From NCBI GenBank assembly GCA_028277795.1, contig JANQFP010000242.1:34405-98404 (forward strand): DNA of 64,000 nt, given 5' to 3'. Below the pieces are notes generated by a model. It was not told the origin of the DNA. It searched no databases and saw nothing but the letters and a program-made list of their open reading frames with translations. This stretch comes from Rhodospirillales bacterium (GTDB lineage: Bacteria; Pseudomonadota; Alphaproteobacteria; Rhodospirillales; JANQFP01). Made by a program: the position numbers and the translations under genes. Below, one piece after another: positions 1 through 8,012 of this stretch. Position 1 is the first letter of the stretch. Each line of letters starts with the position of its first letter.

Positions 1-129
1 GCGCAGGGTGGCGGAGAAGCGCCACGTCCCGTTGCCGGCCGGCCGCGCCTCGGCGTCGACCACGTCCACCTCGCCGGCCATGGCGCTGCCGGCGGCGACG
101 GCGAGGAACAGAAAGGTTGGTGCGCGCAT
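1..129 (-). CDS. Exported hypothetical protein, N-terminal part only
   Basis: Only the first 43 codons lie in the window; the gene continues past base 1. It opens at an ATG (127-129 on the reverse strand) preceded by a purine-rich GGAAGGGG. The peptide begins MRAPTFLFLAVAAGSAMAGE, a typical short signal peptide with a likely AMA cleavage site, then continues EVDVVDAEARPAGNGTWRFS. That start resembles small periplasmic proteins of unknown function in alphaproteobacteria. It diverges from the hexulose-phosphate synthase gene. I do not assign a function. Confidence 0.6.
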   Translation of the reverse strand, partial: MRAPTFLFLAVAAGSAMAGEVDVVDAEARPAGNGTWRFSATLR

Positions 130-215
130 GGGATCCGGCCCCTTCCGTTCAGGTCTGGACGACGTCTCCGTGTTAGGATGACGGCCCCGGTCCCGTCAAC
201 CGCGTCGGGTGGATC

Positions 216-869
216 ATGCGCCCCTCCCCTCCCCGCCTGCAGCTGGCCCTCGATTTCACCGATCTGGCCGAGGCCCTGGCCGTCGCCGACCGGGCGGCGC
301 CCCACGTGGACCTGCTGGAAGCGGGAACGCCGCTGATCAAGGCAGCCGGCTTGGCCGCCGTCACCCGGCTCAAGGACCGCTTCCCCGACAAGGACGTGGT
401 CGCCGACATGAAGACCATGGACACCGGTTTCCTGGAGGCGGACCTGGCCTTCGGCGCCGGGGCCGACGTGGCCGCCGTCCTCGGGGTCGCCGACCGGGGG
501 ACCATCGCCGGCGCCGCCGAGGCGGCGCGCGCCGCCGGCCGCCGCGTGGCTGTCGACTCCATCGGCGTCGCCGACCTGGACGGCCTGGTGGCCAAGGTCC
601 GCGACCTCGACGTCTGGTGCCTGCTGGTCCATGTGGGCATCGACGAACAGGACGCCGGGCGCCGGCCCCTGGACGTTCTTAGCACCCTGCGGCAGGGGGC
701 CCCCGGATTGCAGCTCGCCGTGGCCGGCGGCCTGAACCTGGACACGGTCCCCCGTCTGAGCGCCCACCCGGAGGTGGACATCGTGGTCGTCGGCGGCGCC
801 ATCGCGCGGGCCGACGATCCGGCCGCGGCGGCGGCCGCCATCCGCGCCGCCCTCGACCGCCTGGCGTGA
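216..869 (+). CDS. hps: 3-hexulose-6-phosphate synthase (OMP decarboxylase superfamily)
   Basis: A 217-residue single-domain TIM barrel. The family condenses formaldehyde with ribulose 5-phosphate to 3-hexulose 6-phosphate in the cytoplasm (RuMP pathway). Diagnostic strings are LEAGTPLIK near residue 33, VVADMKTMDTG near residue 62 (the DxKxxD active-site motif in its HPS form), VLGVAD, LVHVGID, and AVAGGLN with VVVGGAIA at the phosphate-binding end. The DMKTMD wording favours HPS over 3-keto-L-gulonate-6-phosphate decarboxylase, but substrate cannot be fixed from sequence. No 6-phospho-3-hexuloisomerase gene is adjacent. The next gene downstream is convergent. Confidence 0.82.
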   Translation: MRPSPPRLQLALDFTDLAEALAVADRAAPHVDLLEAGTPLIKAAGLAAVTRLKDRFPDKDVVADMKTMDTGFLEADLAFGAGADVAAVLGVADRGTIAGAAEAARAAGRRVAVDSIGVADLDGLVAKVRDLDVWCLLVHVGIDEQDAGRRPLDVLSTLRQGAPGLQLAVAGGLNLDTVPRLSAHPEVDIVVVGGAIARADDPAAAAAAIRAALDRLA

Positions 870-879
870 GACCTGCGGG

Positions 880-1251
880 TCAGCGCTTGTCCGACGACAG
901 CCGCGGCTTGATCAGGCCGAAGAAGACCGGCGGCTCCTGGTCGCCGGCGAACTGCCAGCCGAGATGGGCCTCGCAGCCCGCGCACAGCCCCACCTGCCAG
1001 TCGTAGCCGCGGAACCAGGTGAAGTCGCTGGTGGGATCGCCGATCGCCGTGACGCCGGGCGCCTCCTTGAAGCACAGGAGACGGAACAGGATCCCCGCCG
1101 GATTGAATACCGTGTGCTGGTGCTCGCCGTTCATGTGGATGCGCCACCGCCCGCGGGTGACCAGATGCCCGCAGGTGGCGCAGTAGATGGCGTCGTCGTC
1201 CTGCGTCACCACGTCGGCCGTGGTCCCGGCGGCCGTGCGTTCCTCGAACAC
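880..1251 (-). CDS. Stand-alone CULT-domain (cereblon-type) zinc protein
   Basis: This 123-residue protein is essentially one CULT domain, the thalidomide-binding fold of cereblon. Zinc ligands fit C24/C27 (CATC) and C90/C93 (CAGC). The aromatic cage is visible in FTWFRGYDW (W79, W85) and HLGWQF (W99, F101), followed by the conserved PPVFFGLIKPRL. Length and spacing match the single-domain bacterial protein MsCI4 of Magnetospirillum gryphiswaldense, where the cage is Trp79, Trp85, Trp99 and Tyr101; here the tyrosine is phenylalanine. No signal peptide is seen. The physiological ligand of bacterial CULT proteins is unknown. It ends 11 nt from the hps stop, tail to tail. Confidence 0.85.
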   Translation of the reverse strand: MFEERTAAGTTADVVTQDDDAIYCATCGHLVTRGRWRIHMNGEHQHTVFNPAGILFRLLCFKEAPGVTAIGDPTSDFTWFRGYDWQVGLCAGCEAHLGWQFAGDQEPPVFFGLIKPRLSSDKR

Positions 1252-1352
1252 GGGCGCATCCCTACCGTGATCGTTGATGGTCGAGTTTAGCGGCTCCGGC
1301 GGCCTCCGCGGTCATCTTTCGCGAGTCGGTCTCGACGCATTGCGGGCGGCAC

Positions 1353-1381
1353 TTGACGCCCGCCGGGGGGCCTTGCATTCT
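1353..1381 (+). promoter_or_regulatory. Candidate promoter for the trpGDC-moaC-moeA cluster
   Basis: TTGACG at 1353-1358 lies 17 nt from CATTCT at 1376-1381, about 70 nt before trpG. The -35 is strong and the -10 weak. The space between has no leader peptide with tandem Trp codons, so no classical attenuator is visible. Confidence 0.45.
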
Positions 1382-1453
1382 CACACACCTTTCCACGGCC
1401 GGCAGCCACCTTGATTCCTACGCTGCCTGAAGAAAGCCGCGTATCGCTTTGAA

Positions 1454-2041
1454 ATGTTTCTTCTCATCGACAACTACGACAGCTTCACCTACAACCTCCT
1501 GCATTTCCTGGGAGAGCTCGGCGCCGAGATCGAGGTGCGGCGCAACGACGTGCTGAGCGCCGACGAGGCCCTGGCCATGGAGCCGCAAGGACTGGTCATC
1601 TCGCCCGGCCCCTGCGATCCCGACAGCGCCGGCATCTGCCTGGAGCTGATCACCAAGGCCGCCGGCCGCCTGCCCATCCTCGGCGTGTGCCTGGGCCATC
1701 AGTCCATCGGCCAGGCTTTCGGCGGCCGGGTGGTGCGCGCCCCGGCCCCGATGCACGGCAAGCTGAGCGCCATCCGCCATCGCGGCAGCGACGTGTTCGC
1801 GGGCCTGCCCGACCCCTTCACGGCCACCCGCTACCATTCGCTGATGGTGGCTGCCGAGGACCTTCCCGATTGCCTCGAGGTGACCGCCGAGAGCGAGGAC
1901 GGGGTGATCCAGGGGCTGGCCCACCGGGAGCTGCCCGTCTACGGCGTCCAGTTCCATCCGGAAAGCATCGCCTCCGAGCACGGCCACGACCTCCTGCGCA
2001 ACTTCCTCGACCTGGCAACCAACAGAAAGATCGCGGCATGA
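1454..2041 (+). CDS. trpG: Anthranilate synthase component II (glutamine amidotransferase)
   Basis: A 195-residue class I glutamine amidotransferase that supplies ammonia to anthranilate synthase component I for tryptophan synthesis. It shows [13 protein letters not shown] at the N terminus, the oxyanion strand SPGPCDP, the nucleophile elbow GVCLGHQ (C79), and the His/Glu pair in QFHPES (H168, E170). Length is normal for a free TrpG. Its stop overlaps the trpD start. trpE is not in the window. Some bacteria also use this subunit for p-aminobenzoate synthesis; the trpD-trpC context favours the tryptophan role. Confidence 0.95.
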   Translation: MFLLIDNYDSFTYNLLHFLGELGAEIEVRRNDVLSADEALAMEPQGLVISPGPCDPDSAGICLELITKAAGRLPILGVCLGHQSIGQAFGGRVVRAPAPMHGKLSAIRHRGSDVFAGLPDPFTATRYHSLMVAAEDLPDCLEVTAESEDGVIQGLAHRELPVYGVQFHPESIASEHGHDLLRNFLDLATNRKIAA

Positions 2042-3096
2042 GCGAGCCCATGACCGACATGAAGGCGCTCCTGGCCAAGGTGGCGACCGGCGCCACCCTG
2101 AGCGAGGCGGAGGCCGAGCAGGCCTTCGACATCATCATGACCGGCAACGCCACCCCGGCCCAGATCGGCGCCTTCCTGATGGCCCTGAGGGTGCGCGGCG
2201 AGACCGTGGCGGAGATCACAGGCGCCGTCCGCACCATGCGGGCCAAGGCCCTGCACGTGGCCGCCCCCGACGGCGCCATCGACATCGTCGGCACCGGCGG
2301 CGACGCCTCGGGCACCTACAACATCTCCACCGGCGCCGCCCTGGTCGTGGCCGGCTGCGGCGTGCCGGTGGCCAAGCACGGCAACCGGGCCCTGTCGTCC
2401 AAGTCCGGTTCCGCCGACGTGCTGACCGCGCTGGGCGTCAACCTGGACGCCGACATGACCCTGGTCGAGCGCGCCATCCGCGAGGCCCGCTTCGGGTTCC
2501 TGATGGCACCGCGGCACCACAGCGCCATGCGCCACGTGGGCGGGCCGCGGGTGGAGCTGGGCACCCGCACCATCTTCAACCTTCTCGGCCCCCTGTCCAA
2601 TCCGGCCGGGGTCAAGCGCCAGTTCACCGGCGCCTTCGCCCGCGAGTGGATCGACCCCATGGCCCGGGTGCTGGGCAACCTGGGGTGCGAGCGGGCGTGG
2701 GTGGTGCACGGCGCCGACGGCCTCGACGAGCTGACCACCACCGGTCCCACCCACGTGGCCGAGCTCAAGGATGGCGACGTCAGCCTGTTCGACGTCACCC
2801 CGGCGGATGCCGGGCTGCCGGTCGCGCGGCCCGAGGACCTCAAGGGTGGCACGCCTGAAAACAACGCCCAGGCCATGCGCGACCTGCTGGACGGCAAGGC
2901 CGGGCCGTTCCGCGACGTGGTCCTGTTCAATGCTGCCGCCTCCCTGATGGTGGCCGGCACCGCCTCCAATCTGGCCGACGGGGTGTCCCAGGCCGCCGCC
3001 GCCATCGACCAGGGCAAGGCGCGGACGGCTCTGGAGACCCTGGTCGCCATCACCAACACCGAGATCCCGGCAACCGAGGAAGCGACGGCAGGATAG
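2038..3096 (+). CDS. trpD: Anthranilate phosphoribosyltransferase
   Basis: TrpD transfers phosphoribose from PRPP to anthranilate, the second step of tryptophan synthesis. The 352-residue protein has the small helical N-terminal domain, the glycine-rich PRPP loop [36 protein letters not shown], and [11 protein letters not shown]. The ATG overlaps the trpG stop (ATGA), and an AGAAAG lies just upstream, which argues against the longer open frame extending back into trpG. It is separated by only 4 nt from trpC. Confidence 0.96.
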   Translation: MSEPMTDMKALLAKVATGATLSEAEAEQAFDIIMTGNATPAQIGAFLMALRVRGETVAEITGAVRTMRAKALHVAAPDGAIDIVGTGGDASGTYNISTGAALVVAGCGVPVAKHGNRALSSKSGSADVLTALGVNLDADMTLVERAIREARFGFLMAPRHHSAMRHVGGPRVELGTRTIFNLLGPLSNPAGVKRQFTGAFAREWIDPMARVLGNLGCERAWVVHGADGLDELTTTGPTHVAELKDGDVSLFDVTPADAGLPVARPEDLKGGTPENNAQAMRDLLDGKAGPFRDVVLFNAAASLMVAGTASNLADGVSQAAAAIDQGKARTALETLVAITNTEIPATEEATAG

Positions 3097-3100
3097 CCCC

Positions 3101-3916
3101 ATGAGCGACGTGCTCGCCCGCATCTGCGCCGACAAACGCCAGCACGTGGCGCGCCGCCGGGCGGAGCGGTCTCCGGCCGACGTCGAGGCGGCGGCACGGG
3201 ACGCCTCGCCGCCGCGCGGCTTTGCCGACAGCTTGGTGGCGGCCGACGCCGAGGGCCGTTACGGCCTGATCGCGGAGATCAAACGCGCATCGCCGTCGAA
3301 AGGGCTGATCCGCGCCGACTTCGACCCGGCCACCCTGGCCCGGGCCTATGCGGCGGCCGGCGCGGCCTGCCTGTCGGTCCTCACCGACGAGCCCTATTTC
3401 CAGGGGGCCGACGAGCACCTGTTGGCGGCGCGGGCGGCGGTGCCGCTGCCGGTGCTGCGCAAGGACTTCATGCTGGACCCCTACCAGATCGCCGAGGCCC
3501 GCGTCCTGGGCGCCGACTGCGTGCTGCTGATCATGGCGGCGCTCACCGACGACCAGGCCCGGGAGCTGGAGGCGGCGGCCCGCCAATGGGGCATGGACGT
3601 CCTGGTGGAGGTCCACGATCGCGCCGAGATGGAGCGGGCCCTGCATCTGGACGCCCGCCTGATCGGGGTCAACAACCGCGACCTGCGGACCCTGAGCGTG
3701 GACATCGCGACCACCGAGGCCCTGGCACCCATGGTGCCGCCGGATCGCATGCTGATCAGCGAAAGCGGCCTGGCGGGACCCGAGGACCTCGCCCGCCTGT
3801 CGCGGGCCGGCGCCGACGGGTTCCTGATCGGCGAGTCCCTGATGCGTCACGACGACGTGGAGGCGGCGACCCGGGCTTTGCTGGAACCCCAGCCGGCGCC
3901 GGCGGCGACGGTCTGA
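3101..3916 (+). CDS. trpC: Indole-3-glycerol phosphate synthase
   Basis: A 271-residue monofunctional TrpC barrel that cyclises carboxyphenylaminodeoxyribulose phosphate to indole-3-glycerol phosphate. Family strings are [11 protein letters not shown] (catalytic lysine), [36 protein letters not shown], and [11 protein letters not shown] with GFLIGESLM at the phosphate site. It is not fused to TrpF. It follows trpD by 4 nt and precedes moaC by 5 nt. Confidence 0.96.
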   Translation: MSDVLARICADKRQHVARRRAERSPADVEAAARDASPPRGFADSLVAADAEGRYGLIAEIKRASPSKGLIRADFDPATLARAYAAAGAACLSVLTDEPYFQGADEHLLAARAAVPLPVLRKDFMLDPYQIAEARVLGADCVLLIMAALTDDQARELEAAARQWGMDVLVEVHDRAEMERALHLDARLIGVNNRDLRTLSVDIATTEALAPMVPPDRMLISESGLAGPEDLARLSRAGADGFLIGESLMRHDDVEAATRALLEPQPAPAATV

Positions 3917-3921
3917 CCGGC

Positions 3922-4398
3922 ATGGCGAAGCTCACCCACCTGGACGCCGAGGGCAACGCGGTCATGGTCGACGTCTCGGACAAGGACGTCACCGAGCGCA
4001 CGGCCACCGCCAAGGGGTCGGTGCTCATGCAGCCCGAGACCCTGGCCATGATCCGCGGCGGCACGGCGAAGAAAGGCGACGTGCTGAGCGTCGCCCAGTT
4101 GGCCGGGATCATGGGCGCCAAACGCACGCCCGACCTGGTGCCCCTGTGTCACCCGCTGACCCTGACATCGGTCGAGGTGACGTTGACGCCGGACGACGCC
4201 CGCAACGCCATCGACATCACCGCCACCTGCCGCCTCGCCGGACGCACCGGCGTCGAGATGGAGGCGTTGACGGCCGTCACCGTGGCCGCGCTCACCGTCT
4301 ACGACATGTGCAAGGCGGTGGACCGGGGCATGCGCATCACCCACATCCGGCTGGTCCACAAGGCCGGCGGCAAGTCCGGCACCTTTCAGGCCGATTGA
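3922..4398 (+). CDS. moaC: Cyclic pyranopterin monophosphate synthase accessory protein MoaC
   Basis: MoaC acts after MoaA to form cyclic pyranopterin monophosphate in molybdenum cofactor synthesis. The 158-residue protein starts [20 protein letters not shown] and carries [20 protein letters not shown], the family signature [26 protein letters not shown], and KSGTF at the C terminus. The ATG 5 nt after trpC fits family length; the frame is open further upstream through trpC. It overlaps moeA by one base. The same trpGDC-moaC-moeA-lexA order occurs in related alphaproteobacteria. Confidence 0.96.
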   Translation: MAKLTHLDAEGNAVMVDVSDKDVTERTATAKGSVLMQPETLAMIRGGTAKKGDVLSVAQLAGIMGAKRTPDLVPLCHPLTLTSVEVTLTPDDARNAIDITATCRLAGRTGVEMEALTAVTVAALTVYDMCKAVDRGMRITHIRLVHKAGGKSGTFQAD

Positions 4399-5630
4399 TG
4401 GCAGCGCCATCGATGATCCCCGTCGCGGAGGCGGTGGCGCGGGTGGTGTCCGGGTTCCAAACCCTGGCCGCCGAGCAGGTGGCGGTGGGCGAGGCCCTGG
4501 GCCGGGTGCTGGCCGAGGACTTGGCGGCCCGGGTCAGCCATCCGCCGGCCGCCGTCTCCTCCATGGACGGGTACGCGGTGCGCGCCGCCGATGTGGGCAC
4601 GGCGCCCGCCACCTTGCGGCTGGTCGGCGAATCGGCCGCCGGCGCCGGGTTCCCCGGCACGGTGGGTGCCGGCGAGACGGTCCGCATTTTCACCGGCGCC
4701 CCGCTGCCGGACGGTGCCGACGCGGTCGAGATGCAGGAGAACACCGAGGCCGACGGCGACCGCATCACCCTCAACCAACCGGTGACCGCCGGCCGCTTCA
4801 TCCGCGCCGCCGGCATGGACTTCCGGGCCGGCGACGTGCTGCTCACCGCCGGCACCGTGCTCACCGGCCGCGACATCGGCCTCGCCGCGTCCATGAACGC
4901 GCCCTGGCTCAAGGTGCGCCGACGGCCGCGGGTCGCCATCCTGGCCACCGGCGACGAGGTGGTCATGCCCGGCGAGCCCATGGGGCCCCATCAAATCGTC
5001 AGCTCCAACAGCCTGGCCCTGGGCGCCTATGTTACCGCCCTCGGCGGCGAGCCGCTGAACCTGGGCATCGCCGGTGACGACGAGGAGTCCCTGGCCGCCG
5101 CCGTGGCCGGGGCGCGGGGCGCTGACCTGCTGGTCACCATCGGCGGCGCCTCGGTGGGCGATTACGACCTGGTGCGCAAGGTCCTCGGCGGGTCGGGTCT
5201 GGACCTCACCTTCTACAAGGTCGCCATGCGGCCCGGAAAGCCGCTGATCTTCGGGCGCCTCGCCGAGGTCCCGGTGCTCGGACTGCCGGGCAATCCGGTG
5301 TCCGTCGGGGTCACCAGCGTGATCTTCCTCAAGCCGGCCATGGAGACCATGCTGGGCCTGTCTGCCGGTGACGACGCGCCGCCCGAGACCGCCCGCCTGG
5401 GCCGCGACCTGGCGGCCAACGACCAGCGCCAGGACTATCTCCGGGCTGCGCTTGTCATCGATGCCGACGGCGAGGCCGTCGCCACCCCCTTCGAGCGCCA
5501 GGACAGCGCCATGATGGCCCTGTTCGCCGCCGCCGACTGCCTGGTGGTGCGGCCGCCCCATGCGCCGCCGGCGCGGGCCGGGGAAAGGGTCGAGATCATC
5601 CGCCTGCGCGAGGGCCGGGTCTCCGTTTAG
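4398..5630 (+). CDS. moeA: Molybdopterin molybdenumtransferase
   Basis: MoeA inserts molybdate into adenylylated molybdopterin. The 410-residue protein has the expected order: an N-terminal domain with VSSMDGYAVRAADV, FTGAPLPDGADAVEMQEN, the MoCF-binding domain with ILATGDEVV, SSNSLALGAYV and VTIGGASVGDYDLV, MRPGKPLIFG, GLPGNPVSVGV, and a C-terminal beta domain. ATG 4398-4400 overlaps the moaC stop. The Mo-enzyme msrP in this window is one likely beneficiary of the cofactor. Confidence 0.95.
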   Translation: MAAPSMIPVAEAVARVVSGFQTLAAEQVAVGEALGRVLAEDLAARVSHPPAAVSSMDGYAVRAADVGTAPATLRLVGESAAGAGFPGTVGAGETVRIFTGAPLPDGADAVEMQENTEADGDRITLNQPVTAGRFIRAAGMDFRAGDVLLTAGTVLTGRDIGLAASMNAPWLKVRRRPRVAILATGDEVVMPGEPMGPHQIVSSNSLALGAYVTALGGEPLNLGIAGDDEESLAAAVAGARGADLLVTIGGASVGDYDLVRKVLGGSGLDLTFYKVAMRPGKPLIFGRLAEVPVLGLPGNPVSVGVTSVIFLKPAMETMLGLSAGDDAPPETARLGRDLAANDQRQDYLRAALVIDADGEAVATPFERQDSAMMALFAAADCLVVRPPHAPPARAGERVEIIRLREGRVSV

Positions 5631-5796
5631 CGGCCCGGTCCCGCACCGGCTCTGTGCAGCCGGCAACCATCGCCATGGCGACCGACGGCACGACCGTGCT
5701 CGCCATACGGCCGTGGTCCCCAGCGCAGACCATGACAGGGATCATGGGCCGCGGCGCGGCGCCCCCGATACAAAAAAGAGAGCGGCAAAAGAGGGG

Positions 5797-5825
5797 TTGA
5801 CGCGGGACGAGAACCAAACTAGAAC
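5797..5825 (+). promoter_or_regulatory. lexA promoter with overlapping SOS box
   Basis: TTGACG (5797-5802), 17 nt, then TAGAAC (5820-5825). Across the -10 lies GAAC-N7-GAAC at 5811-5825, the reverse strand of the alphaproteobacterial LexA operator GTTC-N7-GTTC. Its place over the -10 fits autorepression of lexA. The surrounding 290-nt gap (5631-5920) holds no other gene that I can support. Confidence 0.82.
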
Positions 5826-5920
5826 ATGTATGGACGTTTTTCTTTTGTTCCATATGTTGTGCGGGGAGCGGGGTCGACCGCCAAGCCCCTCCCCGGTCGG
5901 AAAGGAAGCAGGAACCGACC

Positions 5921-6649
5921 ATGTTGACGCGAAAACAGTATGAGCTGCTGGTGCTGATCGACTCGCGTCTGCGCGACACCGGGGTCTCGCCCTCCTTCGA
6001 CGAGATGAAGGATGCCCTGGGGCTGCGCTCCAAGTCCGGCATCCATCGGCTGATCACCGGGTTGGAGGAGCGCGGCTTCATCCGCCGCCTGCCCCACCGT
6101 GCCCGTGCGCTGGAGGTTCTCCGCCTGCCGGAGAACATCGCCGCGACGGCCGCCAAGCCGACCAAGGGCCGGCCCCCGCGCCGCGGGGCCGCCGCCAACG
6201 GCTTCGCCCCCAACGTCATCCAGGGCGACTTCAAGATGCCCGGCACGCCCGTGCCCGCCGACTCCGAGGCCGTGCAGCTTCCGCTCTACGGCCGCATCGC
6301 CGCCGGCACCCCCATCGAGGCCCTGCGCGACCATTCCCACATGGTGGACGTGCCGGCCAGCCTGCTCGGCACCGGCGAGCACTTCGCCCTGGAGGTGGAC
6401 GGCGATTCCATGGTCGAGGCGGGGATCCGCGATGGCGACACGGTGGTGGTGCGGAGCTGCGACACCGCCGAGAACGGCAGCATCGTGGTGGCCCTGGTGG
6501 ACAACGAGGAGGTCACCCTTAAGCGCCTGCGCCGCAAGGGACATTCGGTCGCCCTCGAGCCCGCCAACAAGGCTTACGAGACCCGCATCTTCGGGCCTGA
6601 TCAGGTTCAGGTTCAGGGTCGACTGGTCGGCCTGATCCGTAAATACTAG
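5921..6649 (+). CDS. lexA: SOS response repressor LexA
   Basis: A 242-residue LexA that represses DNA-damage genes and cleaves itself when RecA is activated. The N-terminal winged helix ([10 protein letters not shown] through about residue 65) is in the alphaproteobacterial form. The C-terminal S24 protease domain has the Ala-Gly cleavage site in RIAAGTP (A128-G129), the nucleophile in GDSMVEAG (S163), and the general-base lysine in EVTLKRL (K201). An alanine- and proline-rich linker of about 40 residues joins the domains. A GGAAAGGAAG-like ribosome site precedes the ATG, and an SOS box sits over the promoter. Confidence 0.97.
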   Translation: MLTRKQYELLVLIDSRLRDTGVSPSFDEMKDALGLRSKSGIHRLITGLEERGFIRRLPHRARALEVLRLPENIAATAAKPTKGRPPRRGAAANGFAPNVIQGDFKMPGTPVPADSEAVQLPLYGRIAAGTPIEALRDHSHMVDVPASLLGTGEHFALEVDGDSMVEAGIRDGDTVVVRSCDTAENGSIVVALVDNEEVTLKRLRRKGHSVALEPANKAYETRIFGPDQVQVQGRLVGLIRKY

Positions 6650-6704
6650 GCGCCGGCGTCCCGTCGGCCCCGGCCGGGGGTCAACCCACGGAAAAGGGGA
6701 CCGC

Positions 6705-8012
6705 ATGCGCCGTCTGCTGATCCTGTTCATCATCGTCGGGTTCTTCTTCGGCATCCCGGCGGCGTTTCTTTGGGCGGCCGTGGAGCAGCAGCCGGCGGTC
6801 GGCAAGGTGCCTTTGGTCGACGCCGAGGCCGCCGCCCGGGCGCGCGCGCTGCTGCACCGCTTCAAGCACAGCCTGGAGCGGAGCGAGCGCGTCCACACCC
6901 TGTCGGTGTCGCGCCAGGACCTCAACGGGCTCCTCGCCTTCGCCGCCCGCGGGGTGCCCGGATTCGGCGGCCGGGTGGACGCCGAGCCCTCCGCCGTGAC
7001 CCTGGTGACCACCGTCCAGTTGCCGCCGAACCCGCGGGGCCGCTACCTGAACCTCAGCCTGTCGCTCGCCACCTCGGAGACGGGATTGCGGGTCGGCGAC
7101 TTGAAAGCGGGCCCGGTGCGCGTTCCCGGCGACCTCCTTCAGCCACTGGTCAAGCTGGGCCTCGATCTGGCCCTCGGCGAAGACCTGGGCAGCGTGGGCA
7201 TGGACGCCATCCGCTCCATCGACGTCCAGCGCGACGTCATCACCGTCGGCTACCGCTTGGCCAAGCGGGACCTGGTGCGGGTCAAGGACCGCATGAAGGA
7301 GCGCCTGGCCGCCGCGGAGCCGCTGGGCGATCCGGAAACCGTCCAGGTCTATTACGCGGCGCTGGTCGACATCGGCCGCAGCGGCACCATCCGGTCCGGA
7401 TCCGTGGCCCAGCTCGTGGGCCCCGTGTTCCAACTGGCCCGTGAGCGCTCGGCCCAGGCCGACCCCACCGACGAGAACCGGGCCGCCATCCTGGCCCTGG
7501 CTATGTACTGCGGCAACCTGCTGTTCGAGAACATCATCGGCGCCGTGCGCACCCCCGACCTCAAGGCCCACGTGCCCGCCTGCCGCCGCCAGGTGGTCCT
7601 CGGCGGCCGTCACGACCTGATGCTGCATTTCATCTACTCGGCGGCGCTGAAGCTGGCCTCGGACAGTGGCGTCGCCTTCGTCGCCGGCGAGTTCAAGGAG
7701 GTCCTGGACAGCGGCCGTGGCGGCAGCGGCTTCAGTTTCGCCGACCTGGCGGCCGACCGCGCCGGCGTCCGCTTCGCCGAGGTCGCCACCGACGGCGATG
7801 CCGGGGCCCGCCGCCTGCAGGCGATCCTCGCCGGGCAGAATCTGGAGTCCCTCTTCTTCCCGCGCGTCGACGGGCTGTCCGAGGCGATGACCGAAGCCGA
7901 GTTCAAGCGCCGTTACGGCGGCGTCGACAGCGCCGCCTACCGCGCCGTGGTCGCCGACATCGACCGGCGCATCGCCGATTGCGCCGCCTACCAGGGCGGC
8001 GGCTCTGCTTAG
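6705..8012 (+). CDS. Membrane-anchored protein of unknown function
   Basis: A 435-residue protein with one N-terminal hydrophobic helix (residues 4-26, LLILFIIVGFFFGIPAAFLW) and the rest predicted outside the cytoplasm. The first half (about 60-200) is beta-rich, with alternating hydrophobic residues as in lipid-facing barrel or BPI-like folds. The second half is helical, with MYCGNLLFENIIGAV near residue 265 and FIYSAALKLASDSGVAFVAG near residue 308. I recognise no catalytic motif. It lies 55 nt after lexA and its last 4 nt overlap the convergent comEC. Function is not assigned. Confidence 0.7.
   Translation: MRRLLILFIIVGFFFGIPAAFLWAAVEQQPAVGKVPLVDAEAAARARALLHRFKHSLERSERVHTLSVSRQDLNGLLAFAARGVPGFGGRVDAEPSAVTLVTTVQLPPNPRGRYLNLSLSLATSETGLRVGDLKAGPVRVPGDLLQPLVKLGLDLALGEDLGSVGMDAIRSIDVQRDVITVGYRLAKRDLVRVKDRMKERLAAAEPLGDPETVQVYYAALVDIGRSGTIRSGSVAQLVGPVFQLARERSAQADPTDENRAAILALAMYCGNLLFENIIGAVRTPDLKAHVPACRRQVVLGGRHDLMLHFIYSAALKLASDSGVAFVAGEFKEVLDSGRGGSGFSFADLAADRAGVRFAEVATDGDAGARRLQAILAGQNLESLFFPRVDGLSEAMTEAEFKRRYGGVDSAAYRAVVADIDRRIADCAAYQGGGSA

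Noticed and set aside
1382..1453. Possible trp leader peptide and attenuator before trpG
   Set aside because: No short frame with adjacent Trp codons and no alternating hairpins followed by a U-tract were found.
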